From: Lishizhenia tianjinensis
GTDB taxonomy: Bacteria; Bacteroidota; Bacteroidia; Flavobacteriales_D; Crocinitomicaceae
Length of the DNA: 64,000 nt
Direction: 5' to 3'
Assembly: GCF_900116425.1 (NCBI RefSeq)
Contig: NZ_FPAS01000003.1
Coordinates: 124,001-188,000, forward strand
Made by a program: the position numbers and the translations under genes. Under the pieces are notes generated by a model. It searched no databases, was not told where the DNA came from, and saw only the letters and a program-made list of their open reading frames with translations. The stretch's first letter is position 1. Each line of letters begins with the position of its first letter. This document shows, piece by piece, positions 55,733 through 63,479 of the stretch.

Positions 55733-57037
55733 ATGAAGTTAGTAATTACTAACGTGTTGATTTTATTATTAAGTAGTATAAATCTATACGGACAAACATG
55801 GACACTAGAGCAATGTATTGATAGCGCTTTTGCGAACAATCAGAAAATTGCCATTGCTGAGAATACTCAAGAATTATCAGCTCTGAAACATAAGGAAGTT
55901 AAATCCAATCTTTTACCAAAGCTTAGTATTAATGGTGAGTATAAATACTTCATTGAACTCCCTTATCAGCTAATGCCATTATCGGTTTTCGGTGGACCTG
56001 AGGGACAATTTAAAGAAGCTCAATTTGGAGTACCTCATAACATCAATGCAAATGTGTTGTTACAAGTTCCTATTTATTCATCAGGACTGATGGGCAACAT
56101 TAATAAGTTGGAAACTTCTCAAAAAATAGTAGAGTTAGAAGTCCAAAAGACGTATGACCAAATTTATTTTGAAGTCTCAAACATTTATCGAAATGCTCAG
56201 CTATTAAAGAGCCAAATGGTTTTTATTGATTCGACCATTTCAAATACAGAACGAGTTAAGAAAAACATTGAATTACTAGCCGAACAAAAGTTAGCGAATC
56301 AAAATGATGTGAAGAAGTTGGAGTTAAAAGTATCCACACTCCAGTCGTATCAAGCCAATCTGGATGTCAAATTACAGCAAATCTATAATGCACTTCAATT
56401 GCTTACAGGAAGTGCTTCAACTATTGAGGTAGAGGACAATATATTAATGATTGACCTTATGCAGTATGAAGACAATGGAAATAAAGACATAGAAATCATT
56501 CAATTGCAACAAGATATTATCAATATAGATCTAAAGTCACTGAAACAGTCTAAATACATACCAGAGGTTGGATTTGTAGCAACATACGGAACCCAAGGTT
56601 TTGGATATGATCAAAGTCCCAATCAGTTTCTAAACTTTTATCCCATTGGATATGCTGGAATAAGATTCACTTATCCAATATTCAATGGAACTGTTACGAA
56701 TAAGAAGATAGATCAAAAGAACTTAGAGTTGGAAAACTTAAAGTTAAAGGAGGAATTAACTAAAGATGCACAACAAGTTGAAATTGAAAATGCTGTTTTG
56801 CAATTAGAAAATGCCTTTAATAATGTTAAGCTAAGCGAACAACAAGTCGATCTGGCTCAGTCTATTTATGAGCAGGAGGAAAAGAAGCACAAACAAGGAC
56901 TTATTTCTGTGAATGATTTAATGATCGCTCAAAACGAGCTGATTCAGAATCAGCAAAACTATCTCCAAAGTATAGCCGAGTTCCTAGCGGCTGATTTAGA
57001 ACTGAAAAAATTAACTAACAACATTTCAAACAGATAA
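55733..57037 (+). CDS. TolC family outer-membrane channel (second RND system)
   Basis: Outer-membrane factor of the second RND system, 434 aa. Signal peptide ends at INLYGQ (residue 21). The family opening TWTLEQCIDSAFANNQKIAIAENTQELSALKHKEVKSNLLPKLSINGEYKY is clear, with repeats near 80-210 and 285-430 (FTYPIFNGTVTNKKIDQKNLELENLKLKEE, EKKHKQGLISVNDLMIAQNELIQNQQNYLQS). The first codons contain the perfect palindrome GTTAGTAATTACTAAC, matching the operator of the operon. 14 bases follow the cupin stop. Confidence 0.92.
   Translation: MKLVITNVLILLLSSINLYGQTWTLEQCIDSAFANNQKIAIAENTQELSALKHKEVKSNLLPKLSINGEYKYFIELPYQLMPLSVFGGPEGQFKEAQFGVPHNINANVLLQVPIYSSGLMGNINKLETSQKIVELEVQKTYDQIYFEVSNIYRNAQLLKSQMVFIDSTISNTERVKKNIELLAEQKLANQNDVKKLELKVSTLQSYQANLDVKLQQIYNALQLLTGSASTIEVEDNILMIDLMQYEDNGNKDIEIIQLQQDIINIDLKSLKQSKYIPEVGFVATYGTQGFGYDQSPNQFLNFYPIGYAGIRFTYPIFNGTVTNKKIDQKNLELENLKLKEELTKDAQQVEIENAVLQLENAFNNVKLSEQQVDLAQSIYEQEEKKHKQGLISVNDLMIAQNELIQNQQNYLQSIAEFLAADLELKKLTNNISNR
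55738..55753. promoter_or_regulatory. TetR operator 2, inside the TolC start codons
   Basis: Perfect 16-bp inverted repeat GTTAGTAATTACTAAC spanning codons 3-8 of the TolC-type gene. The same half-sites GTTAGT/ACTAAC with a four-base spacer occur at operator 1. A second binding site inside the coding region could act by roadblock or loop. Confidence 0.7.
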
Positions 57038-57039
57038 TC

Positions 57040-58086
57040 ATGAAAAGAATCATAAGCATATTAATAATTGTGGGCTTGCTTGCCATAGTTGTTATCCAAT
57101 TAGCACAAAACAAAAAAGAAGCAGAAAATCGAGTTTACCAATATGATAAAGAAGCTCCAGTAAAAGTATTTGGTGAAGTAATAAAAGATAAAAGCGAAAC
57201 ACAAAACAAGACTTTTCGTGGTTTGTTTGAATCTATGAATGAAGTAAAAGTGAGTGCTGATATACAAGGTAAAATCACACATATCTTTGTGGAAGAAGGT
57301 CAAAAAGTATCCAAGGGACAAGCCTTACTGAAAATGGACGACCAAATGCTTCAATTGCAATTGAATGTTCTTGAAACCAAATTAGATGGTCTAAAAAAAG
57401 ATGAATCACGTTATCTGACTTTATCCAATGAAGATGCCGTTCCTGCTATCACTTTAGAAAAAACGCAAAATGCAATTGCTACCATTGAAGCTGAGAAGAA
57501 AACAATCCTTGAACAAATCAATAAATCAACTGTTCGTGCGCCATTTAATGGAGTGGTCTCTATGAAGTTTTGTGAAGTGGGTGGATTTGCTGCACCTACC
57601 GTTCCTTTGTTTGAACTAATCAATCAAACTGAATTAAAGTTTGTAATTAATGTTCCCGAAGAAGACCTCTATTTGTTTACAGAGAATCAACATTACTCTG
57701 TAACAACAGGTATATCTCCTAAATCTATTTCGGCAAGTTTAAACCAAGTAAGCAGTAAAGGTGGCATTGGAAACAGTTTCAAAGTTGAGTTTGCATTGGA
57801 CAATTCTACTGGAATTAAACCAAAAATGAATGGTGAGTTAAAATTCGTTACCAATCAAAGCTCGAATGATGCATTAACTATATCCTCAAAGGCTATTATT
57901 GGATCTGAATCAAATCCAGAAATATATGTTGTATCCAATGGCAAAGCGGTTAGAACGCCAATTTCAATTCTATCAAGAAACGGAGATTATCTATCTGTTA
58001 ATGGTGAGATCAAAAAAGGAGATACGATTGTAACAGGAGGATTTATCAATCTTTTTGATAACGCCAATGTAATTGTGAACCAATAA
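57040..58086 (+). CDS. RND efflux periplasmic adaptor (second system)
   Basis: Membrane fusion protein, 348 aa. N-terminal hydrophobic anchor (IISILIIVGLLAIVVIQLA, residues 3-21), lipoyl half VKVSADIQGKITHIFVEEGQKVSKGQALLKMDDQ, short helical hairpin (100-150), second half KSTVRAPFNGVVSMKFCEVGGFAAPTVPLFELI, and beta-barrel/membrane-proximal domains to the end (SKAIIGSESNPEIYVVSNGKAVRTPI). Two bases after the TolC stop, ten before the pump. Closest in form to adaptors of multidrug/solvent pumps of the HAE class. Confidence 0.92.
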   Translation: MKRIISILIIVGLLAIVVIQLAQNKKEAENRVYQYDKEAPVKVFGEVIKDKSETQNKTFRGLFESMNEVKVSADIQGKITHIFVEEGQKVSKGQALLKMDDQMLQLQLNVLETKLDGLKKDESRYLTLSNEDAVPAITLEKTQNAIATIEAEKKTILEQINKSTVRAPFNGVVSMKFCEVGGFAAPTVPLFELINQTELKFVINVPEEDLYLFTENQHYSVTTGISPKSISASLNQVSSKGGIGNSFKVEFALDNSTGIKPKMNGELKFVTNQSSNDALTISSKAIIGSESNPEIYVVSNGKAVRTPISILSRNGDYLSVNGEIKKGDTIVTGGFINLFDNANVIVNQ

Positions 58087-58096
58087 TCTAAATGTC

Positions 58097-61000
58097 ATGA
58101 ATATTACCGAAATTTCGATAAAGAGACCCTCCCTGATTATTGTGCTTTTCAGTGTGTTTATCCTTTTAGGATACATTGGGTTTAAAAATTTGAGTTATGA
58201 GCTAATGCCCGATTTTAACCAACCAGTAGTGGTAATTAAAACGGTCTATCCGGGTGCAGAACCTCAAGAAGTGGAAACGTCTGTGTCTCGCAAAATTGAA
58301 GATGCACTTTCTAACCTTGAAGGAGTTGATTATTTGGTAACAAAATCATTGCCCAATGCTTCCGTCATTATTGCCAATTTGGAGTATGGAACTGATTTGG
58401 ACAAGACCATGCAAGATGCTCAGAGATACATTGATAACATCAGTAAAGATTTGCCTGATGATGTTCTAAGTCCAGAAATGAGTAAGGTTTCTCCAAACGA
58501 CTTGCCTATTATGTCAATTAGTGCAACCAGTGATTTGCCTGCAACCGAATTCTATCAAAAAATGCAGGATGAATACTTACCTCAAATTCAACAAATAAAA
58601 GGAGTTGCGGAATTAACGATACTAGGTGGTGAAGAAAGAGAGATACAGGTACTAGTAGATGAAAACAAATTGGAATACTACAATATTCCAATGCTTCAAA
58701 TAGTCGAAGCGATCAATAGATCTGGTTTGGATATTCCAGTAGGTAAAATTGAAAACGGAAGTCAATCCAACTCTGTTAAAGTATCATCCAAGTACAATAC
58801 ATTAGAAGACATAGAGAATATTCAGGTAGCCATTTTTCCTCCAAGCACTTCTATTTACATTAAGGATTTGGCAGTTGTAAAAGATGGAATTAAAGAAATT
58901 ACTTCTGTCAGTCGATACAATGGTAAAAATGGTATAGGAATTCTACTCAAAAAACAAGGTGATGCCAATGCAGTTGACGTATCAACAAAGGTGAAAGAGA
59001 AATTAAAATGGATTGAAGATCAAAACAAGGAAAGTAATGTCAAATTCATTGTGGCAGATGATAGTACAGACAATACCATTGCTGCGGTAAATTCGGTTGT
59101 TGTGGATTTAATTATGGCTGTGTTATTGGTGTCTCTAGTTATGCTTTTATTCTTGCGTAGTTTTAGAAACTCCTTGATCGTATTGGTTGCTATTCCTACC
59201 TCTTTGGTAACCGCTTTTGCAGTAATGTGGATGCTTGGTTACACACTGAATCTAATGACACTTTTAGCCATGTCCTTAATCATTGGGATTTTGGTAGATG
59301 ATGCAACCGTAGTATTAGAAAATATCCAACGTCACCTTGATATGGGGAAAGATAAACGAACAGCATCAATGGATGGACGTATGGAAATTGGTTTTTCAGC
59401 CTTATCTATTACTCTAGTTGACATCGTGGTTTTCCTGCCGATTCTCTTTTTGCAAGTATTCGTAGCTGATATGCTCAAACAATTCTCGGTAGTTGTGATA
59501 ACTTCAACCCTCACCAGTTTATTGGTTGGGTTTACCTTAACCCCTTGGATGGCTTCCAGAATTGGAAAATCAGAAGACTTAAAGCCTACCAATTTCTTTA
59601 ATAAGTTCTTGATTTGGTTTGAAGTTCAACTAGATAATTTTACCAATTGGTACGGAAACCAGTTAAAATGGGTACTGAATCATAAACTCATTTTTACAGG
59701 AATACTTTTGGCATTGTTTGCTCTTACAGGAGTGATGTTGAAACAGAATATCATTGGAAAAGAATTGATCGCAACAGGTGATCAAGGAAAATTCCGTCTA
59801 TCTCTTGAATACGATAAAACGACTTCATTAAAACAGAATAACATTGTTTCTTATCAAGTTGAGCAGTTTTTGTTAAGTCAACCCGATATTTCAACAGTAT
59901 TTAGTAATGTTGGAGGTCCAAGTACAGGAATTGGAAGCTTGGGAGTTGGTTCACCAAATATTACAGAATTCACCATTCAACTGAAGCCAAAAGAAGATCG
60001 AGATTTTCAACCAACAGAGACTTACATGAAGGATCTTAGAGTTGAGCTTCAAAATCAGTTTACAGGAATTAATTTCTCCATGGCAGGATTAGGTTTAATT
60101 CCACGCTCTGCGCCTATTGAATTAACCATTAGTGGAGCTAGTTTTGAAGAAGTTCTGAAAGTATCGACCAATTTACAAAATGCCATACAAGAGATTCCTG
60201 GAGCAGATAATGTGCAATTGTCCGTAGAAAATGGCGCACCAGAATACCGAGTTATTCCAGATGATATATTAATGCAGAAATACGGCTTAACAGCAGCTTA
60301 TGTTGGAATGAGTATTAGAAATGCACTAACTGGAAATGATGATGCAGTTTTGACCCAAGAAGGGACAGAATATCCAATAAGAATCTATTTTGATGAGTTC
60401 AATCGAAACGATTATGACGATCTGAAAAACATGACCATCATTAATCCTAAGGGAATTCCAATTAAGGTTTCTCAGTTTGCAGATGTGGTACAAGAAGAAT
60501 CGCCATCATTATTAGAGAGAAAAGACAGACAGCCTGCTGTAACGATAACGGCAGATGCGTTAGGACGTCCTTCAGGAAGTGTAGCGGATGATGTTTTAGC
60601 ATATATCAATGAAAATCCTTTACCAGAGGGAATGCAAATGACTTGGGGAAGTGACATTAAAAGACAGAACGATAGTTTTGGTGCTTTAGGTTCTGTTCTT
60701 TTGATTTCATTTATTCTTATTTACCTCATTATGGTTGCACTGTATGATAGCTTCATTTATCCATTTGTGGTATTGTTTTCTATTCCAGTTGCAGTTATTG
60801 GAGCTTTCTTAGCATTGAATCTTTCGCAAAGTCACTTAAGTTTATTTGCGCTATTAGGAATGATTATGTTGATGGGATTGGTGGTGAAAAATGCCATTTT
60901 AATAGTCGATTTTACCAATCAACTAAAGGCACAAGGAATGCATTACAAGGATGCACTAATTGAAGCAGGAAAAGGTCGTATGCGTCCCATTTTAATGACA

Positions 61001-61204
61001 AGTATTTCTATGATTGTAGGGATGTTACCAATTGCCATGGCGCAAGGTACAGCAAGTGAATGGAAAAATGGATTAGCTTGGGTAATAATTGGAGGAGTAA
61101 CATCATCACTTATATTAACAGTTTACTTAGTTCCAGTTGTGTACTATGTAGTTGATTCAATTAAAGAACGCTTTACAAGTAAAAAAACACTTGCAAAACA
61201 GTAA
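58097..61204 (+). CDS. RND efflux pump, inner-membrane permease (second system)
   Basis: AcrB-type proton-driven pump, 1035 aa, the standard length. TM1 is at 12-29; the porter segment starts FNQPVVVIKTVYPGAEPQEVETSVSRKIED. TM4 has the Asp pair MSLIIGILVDDATVVLENIQRHL, and the second half ends with LLGMIMLMGLVVKNAILIVDF, MRPILMTSISMIVGMLPIAMA and a C-terminal VYLVPVVYYVVDSI helix. No CusA-type Met triad was noted, so organics or dyes are more likely than Cu/Ag. The TetR regulator follows after 31 bases with its own promoter. Confidence 0.94.
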   Translation: MNITEISIKRPSLIIVLFSVFILLGYIGFKNLSYELMPDFNQPVVVIKTVYPGAEPQEVETSVSRKIEDALSNLEGVDYLVTKSLPNASVIIANLEYGTDLDKTMQDAQRYIDNISKDLPDDVLSPEMSKVSPNDLPIMSISATSDLPATEFYQKMQDEYLPQIQQIKGVAELTILGGEEREIQVLVDENKLEYYNIPMLQIVEAINRSGLDIPVGKIENGSQSNSVKVSSKYNTLEDIENIQVAIFPPSTSIYIKDLAVVKDGIKEITSVSRYNGKNGIGILLKKQGDANAVDVSTKVKEKLKWIEDQNKESNVKFIVADDSTDNTIAAVNSVVVDLIMAVLLVSLVMLLFLRSFRNSLIVLVAIPTSLVTAFAVMWMLGYTLNLMTLLAMSLIIGILVDDATVVLENIQRHLDMGKDKRTASMDGRMEIGFSALSITLVDIVVFLPILFLQVFVADMLKQFSVVVITSTLTSLLVGFTLTPWMASRIGKSEDLKPTNFFNKFLIWFEVQLDNFTNWYGNQLKWVLNHKLIFTGILLALFALTGVMLKQNIIGKELIATGDQGKFRLSLEYDKTTSLKQNNIVSYQVEQFLLSQPDISTVFSNVGGPSTGIGSLGVGSPNITEFTIQLKPKEDRDFQPTETYMKDLRVELQNQFTGINFSMAGLGLIPRSAPIELTISGASFEEVLKVSTNLQNAIQEIPGADNVQLSVENGAPEYRVIPDDILMQKYGLTAAYVGMSIRNALTGNDDAVLTQEGTEYPIRIYFDEFNRNDYDDLKNMTIINPKGIPIKVSQFADVVQEESPSLLERKDRQPAVTITADALGRPSGSVADDVLAYINENPLPEGMQMTWGSDIKRQNDSFGALGSVLLISFILIYLIMVALYDSFIYPFVVLFSIPVAVIGAFLALNLSQSHLSLFALLGMIMLMGLVVKNAILIVDFTNQLKAQGMHYKDALIEAGKGRMRPILMTSISMIVGMLPIAMAQGTASEWKNGLAWVIIGGVTSSLILTVYLVPVVYYVVDSIKERFTSKKTLAKQ

Positions 61205-61216
61205 TAAGTTAATCGC

Positions 61217-61231
61217 ACTAACTTACCTTTG
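61217..61231 (+). promoter_or_regulatory. TetR gene -7 element and operator half-site
   Basis: ACTAAC (61217-61222) equals one half-site of the operon operator; the left half is degraded (AGTTAA). TACCTTTG (61224-61231) is a perfect -7 element only five bases before the ATG at 61236, so the TetR transcript may be leaderless or nearly so. Confidence 0.5.
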
Positions 61232-61235
61232 TATT

Positions 61236-61814
61236 ATGGAGTACACGTCACGACAAATAGAGATAATCAATGCAGCAACCGAACTAATTAATCAGGGAGG
61301 AATTCAACAACTAACCACCAAAGCACTAGCTGAAAAAATGGGGTTTAGTGAACCTGCAATTTATCGTCACTTCAAAAATAAGACGGATATTTTATCGTCC
61401 GTCTTGAATTACTTTGGAATGGGGTTGAAAACAAAGATGACCGAATTGATTCAAAGTGAAGATAAAGGGATAGAAAAGTTAAAACAGATCATTGATTTTC
61501 AGTTTGAACATTTCTCTAATCATCCTGCAATTGTCATGGTTATTTTCGCAGAAACTAGTTTTCAGTATGAAGAGAAATTGTCAAGTGCAGTTCACAACAT
61601 ACTAACTAATAAAAAAGAGAGAGTTGTAAGCATTATTCAACAAGGACAGAAGGATGGTTCTATCCGCTCAGATGTTAATCCGAATCAACTTGCTTCAATA
61701 TTCATGGGTAGTATGCGTTTCACAATACTACAATGGAGATTAAACAACTACTCTAATGACTTGAAAAAAGAAGGTGTATTGCTTTGGGACACATTGGAAA
61801 AATTAATTTCATAG
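61236..61814 (+). CDS. TetR family regulator of second RND system
   Basis: TetR-type repressor, 192 aa. HTH: QIEIINAATELINQGGIQQLTTKALAEKMGFSEPAIYRHFKNKTDILSSVLNYFG at residues 6-60, unusually clear. The C-terminal ligand domain contains QFEHFSNHPAIVMVIFAETSFQYEEKLSSAVHNILTNKKERV and IFMGSMRFTILQWRLNNYS, as in the AcrR-like group. The ATG at 61236 is used; an upstream in-frame start at 61152 lies inside the pump gene. It closes the module, which together with the matching operators GTTAGT-N4-ACTAAC at 54978 and 55738 suggests it represses the operon. Confidence 0.92.
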   Translation: MEYTSRQIEIINAATELINQGGIQQLTTKALAEKMGFSEPAIYRHFKNKTDILSSVLNYFGMGLKTKMTELIQSEDKGIEKLKQIIDFQFEHFSNHPAIVMVIFAETSFQYEEKLSSAVHNILTNKKERVVSIIQQGQKDGSIRSDVNPNQLASIFMGSMRFTILQWRLNNYSNDLKKEGVLLWDTLEKLIS

Positions 61815-61922
61815 TATTTGAACAAGTGGGGTGTCGAACTTTCAAAAACATCTAGAACCCCTTTAAAAATCAATGGTTCACTAGGAATTACTGCAATTTT
61901 ATTTAAAAGATAAAAACAACAA

Positions 61923-61957
61923 AAAAGCCTTGAATCACTAATGAATTCAAGGCTTTT
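61923..61957 (+). terminator. Terminator of the efflux/TetR module
   Basis: Perfect 13-bp stem AAAAGCCTTGAAT/ATTCAAGGCTTTT, nine-base loop, T run at the end; ten bases later repeat copy 2 begins. The stretch 61815-62130 holds this hairpin, the repeat and a promoter. Confidence 0.9.
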
Positions 61958-62093
61958 CGCATTTATCGGGTCAAACATAGGGTTTGGGTCGAACTTTTCC
62001 AAAGAATTTGAAGAGTTAATTTCAAGCTCCCATGTAATGCAGGATTACGAACATATTTTGAGATTGATTAAGGGAGGAAATATTAGTATATAG
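61941..62093 (+). CDS. Short repeat-encoded ORF, 50 aa (doubtful)
   Basis: The copy-2 counterpart of the ORF at 54810, with the common part GSNFSKEFEELISSS, HVMQDYEHILRLIKGG and NISI before the stop. It has an ATG only because the terminator stem supplies one, so expression is doubtful. It shows that the same reading frame has stayed open in both copies. Confidence 0.3.
   Translation: MNSRLFAFIGSNIGFGSNFSKEFEELISSSHVMQDYEHILRLIKGGNISI
61968..62093 (+). repeat. 126-bp direct repeat, copy 2 (right end of efflux cassette)
   Basis: Same length as copy 1 at 54801. GGGTC, AAAC/GTTT stem, GGGTC: the stem differs from copy 1 by a G-to-A and a C-to-T that pair with each other. The core 62019-62077 matches copy 1 at 57 of 59 positions. 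Confidence 0.85.
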
Positions 62094-62112
62094 GGATTTT
62101 AGATTTATAATT

Positions 62113-62120
62113 TATTTTTG
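62113..62120 (+). promoter_or_regulatory. -7 element (TATTTTTG) before the 90-aa gene
   Basis: Perfect TAnnTTTG 20 bases after repeat copy 2; the predicted start, near 62126, is a few bases before the TTG start codon at 62131 and supports that start. Confidence 0.5.
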
Positions 62121-62130
62121 TAGAACAAAA

Positions 62131-62403
62131 TTGAATATCAATACTTTGAGACCTAACCCGAAACAAGATATTAGACTGATTAATTTCGTTTCAGATTTTT
62201 CCAATTCTGGAAAATCAATAATTCATTTCGCAGCAAAGTATAGCTTAATGATCAATGATTGTGAAATGTTTCTTCAACAAACCTATGATCAGTACCTACA
62301 TAAATCCATGTATAATTCGTTTACAGAGAGTCAGAGGAAGGAATTTGAATTCTTGGTGAAGAAATATAATATACGGAGGTCAGAGCTATACGCTCAAATG
62401 TAA
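62131..62403 (+). CDS. Unknown 90-aa protein with TTG start
   Basis: Small helical protein (RLINFVSDFSNSGKSIIHFAAKYSLMINDCEMFLQQTYDQYLHKSMYNSF and a basic C-terminal helix) of no known family. TTG at 62131 is the only start that includes the N-terminal part; the next ATG is at residue 40. The promoter element at 62113 supports the TTG. It is convergent with the CBASS operon, with 20 bases between the stops. It may be part of the accessory DNA next to the repeat. Confidence 0.45.
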   Translation: MNINTLRPNPKQDIRLINFVSDFSNSGKSIIHFAAKYSLMINDCEMFLQQTYDQYLHKSMYNSFTESQRKEFEFLVKKYNIRRSELYAQM

Positions 62404-62423
62404 ACCTCCTTCAGTCATAAAAT

Positions 62424-63080
62424 CTATTCTGGTGTGCTGATTAATAATTTTTTTCCTGCAATTTCCTTTCTTGCTTTTTCGATCAACGAGATATTACCAA
62501 ACAGGAACGTCACGCCATACCAATAAACGATTGTAATAGCAAAAATCACTAGTAACAGTGGAATAATATAAAAAGCACTCAAATTATAGACTAAAATTAA
62601 GGTAAATGAAGCGTGGGTAAAAACACACAACCACTTCACAATCCCTTTCATCATGACTTCAAGTTCATCTTCATCCATTTCTATTCTGTCATCAAAATCC
62701 GAATGTTCCAACAGTCCAAGCTCAATCGGTAAACCAAAAATTAGAACAAATAATTTTTTTATCTCACTGATATCTTTTAAATCTTCTCTAGTCTTAGGTT
62801 CGTTTATGGCGGTCAAAACCTTTCGCTTAATTCTACTAAATAACAGCTTCTTAAATAGTAAAAAGACAGCCCAATAGAAGAAAATCTTTACAACGAATTG
62901 AAAACCTAGGAATGTATATATGTATAGCTTCTCATTGAGTTCCCAAAATTCCTTGAAAAATTGAAATTGATTTGTGAACTCAAACAGATAAAATGTCATT
63001 GAAGTTATCAAAGACAATGAAATCAACTGATACAACCAATCAGTTGGTAAAGTATTGAATAGTTTTCTTATTGCTGTCAT
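62424..63080 (-). CDS. Four-TM membrane protein, probable CBASS effector
   Basis: Membrane protein, 218 aa with four helices: residues 15-37 (LYQLISLSLITSMTFYLFEF), 52-80 (LYIYTFLGFQFVVKIFFYWAVFLLF), and two at 150-200 (FTLILVYNLSAFYIIPLLLVIFAITIVYWYGVTFLFG). A cytoplasmic segment (85-145) between helix pairs is charged (MDEDELEVMMKG). Its ATG overlaps the E2-like gene by four bases. Transmembrane effectors are common in CBASS and open or disrupt the inner membrane when a cyclic nucleotide binds; this assignment rests on operon position. No recognised effector domain is seen. Confidence 0.65.
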   Translation of the reverse strand: MTAIRKLFNTLPTDWLYQLISLSLITSMTFYLFEFTNQFQFFKEFWELNEKLYIYTFLGFQFVVKIFFYWAVFLLFKKLLFSRIKRKVLTAINEPKTREDLKDISEIKKLFVLIFGLPIELGLLEHSDFDDRIEMDEDELEVMMKGIVKWLCVFTHASFTLILVYNLSAFYIIPLLLVIFAITIVYWYGVTFLFGNISLIEKARKEIAGKKLLISTPE

Positions 63081-63478
63081 ATATTAGTGTGTTTTATTTC
63101 AGGAGCTAACCAGATTCCGTATTTTTTCCATTCTCCATAAAAATGACACCATTCTGTTATCCAAGGTATCATCCTATGCAAGGGTACTATTCCCAAAAAA
63201 GGTTTGTCAATTTTTGGGTGATACAAACAAAGAGTAGAATCACCATATACATGGATGTCATCATGATACTTTATTTGATGATTAGTAATTTCAATTCTAT
63301 CCATTCTGTTTGGGAAGAAAGGTGAATATAACAGCTTGATACAATACTTTATCCCATTGACAACAATGCTACCAGAACCTTTCAAAAGTTTACCTTTGAT
63401 TTCTACATTTAGCCAATCATAATTTTTTCTAATGATTGATGCTTCTACCTCTAAATGGATAAAATAGAACTTTTTCAT
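63077..63478 (-). CDS. CBASS E2-like ubiquitin-conjugating protein
   Basis: Prokaryotic E2-like protein, 133 aa from the ATG at 63478 (one base after the cyclase stop; the longer frame to 63532 overlaps the cyclase). The core has KLLYSPFFPNRMDRIEI, HVYGDSTLCLYHPK with catalytic Cys84, and IPWITEWCHFYGEWKKYGIWLAPEIKH, the W-rich block found in E2s of CBASS. In E2-only CBASS this protein joins the cyclase to a target through the Cys thioester and primes the cyclase. No E1 or JAB gene lies next to it. Second gene of the operon. Confidence 0.78.
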   Translation of the reverse strand: MKKFYFIHLEVEASIIRKNYDWLNVEIKGKLLKGSGSIVVNGIKYCIKLLYSPFFPNRMDRIEITNHQIKYHDDIHVYGDSTLCLYHPKIDKPFLGIVPLHRMIPWITEWCHFYGEWKKYGIWLAPEIKHTNI

Positions 63479-63479
63479 A

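Noticed and set aside
62019-62077. The repeat core (CAGGATTACGAAC followed by GAGATTGATTAAG) resembles an antisense tRNA T-arm at first sight.
   Set aside because: The T-stem does not pair and no acceptor or anticodon stem exists; the differences between copies fit a coding frame instead.
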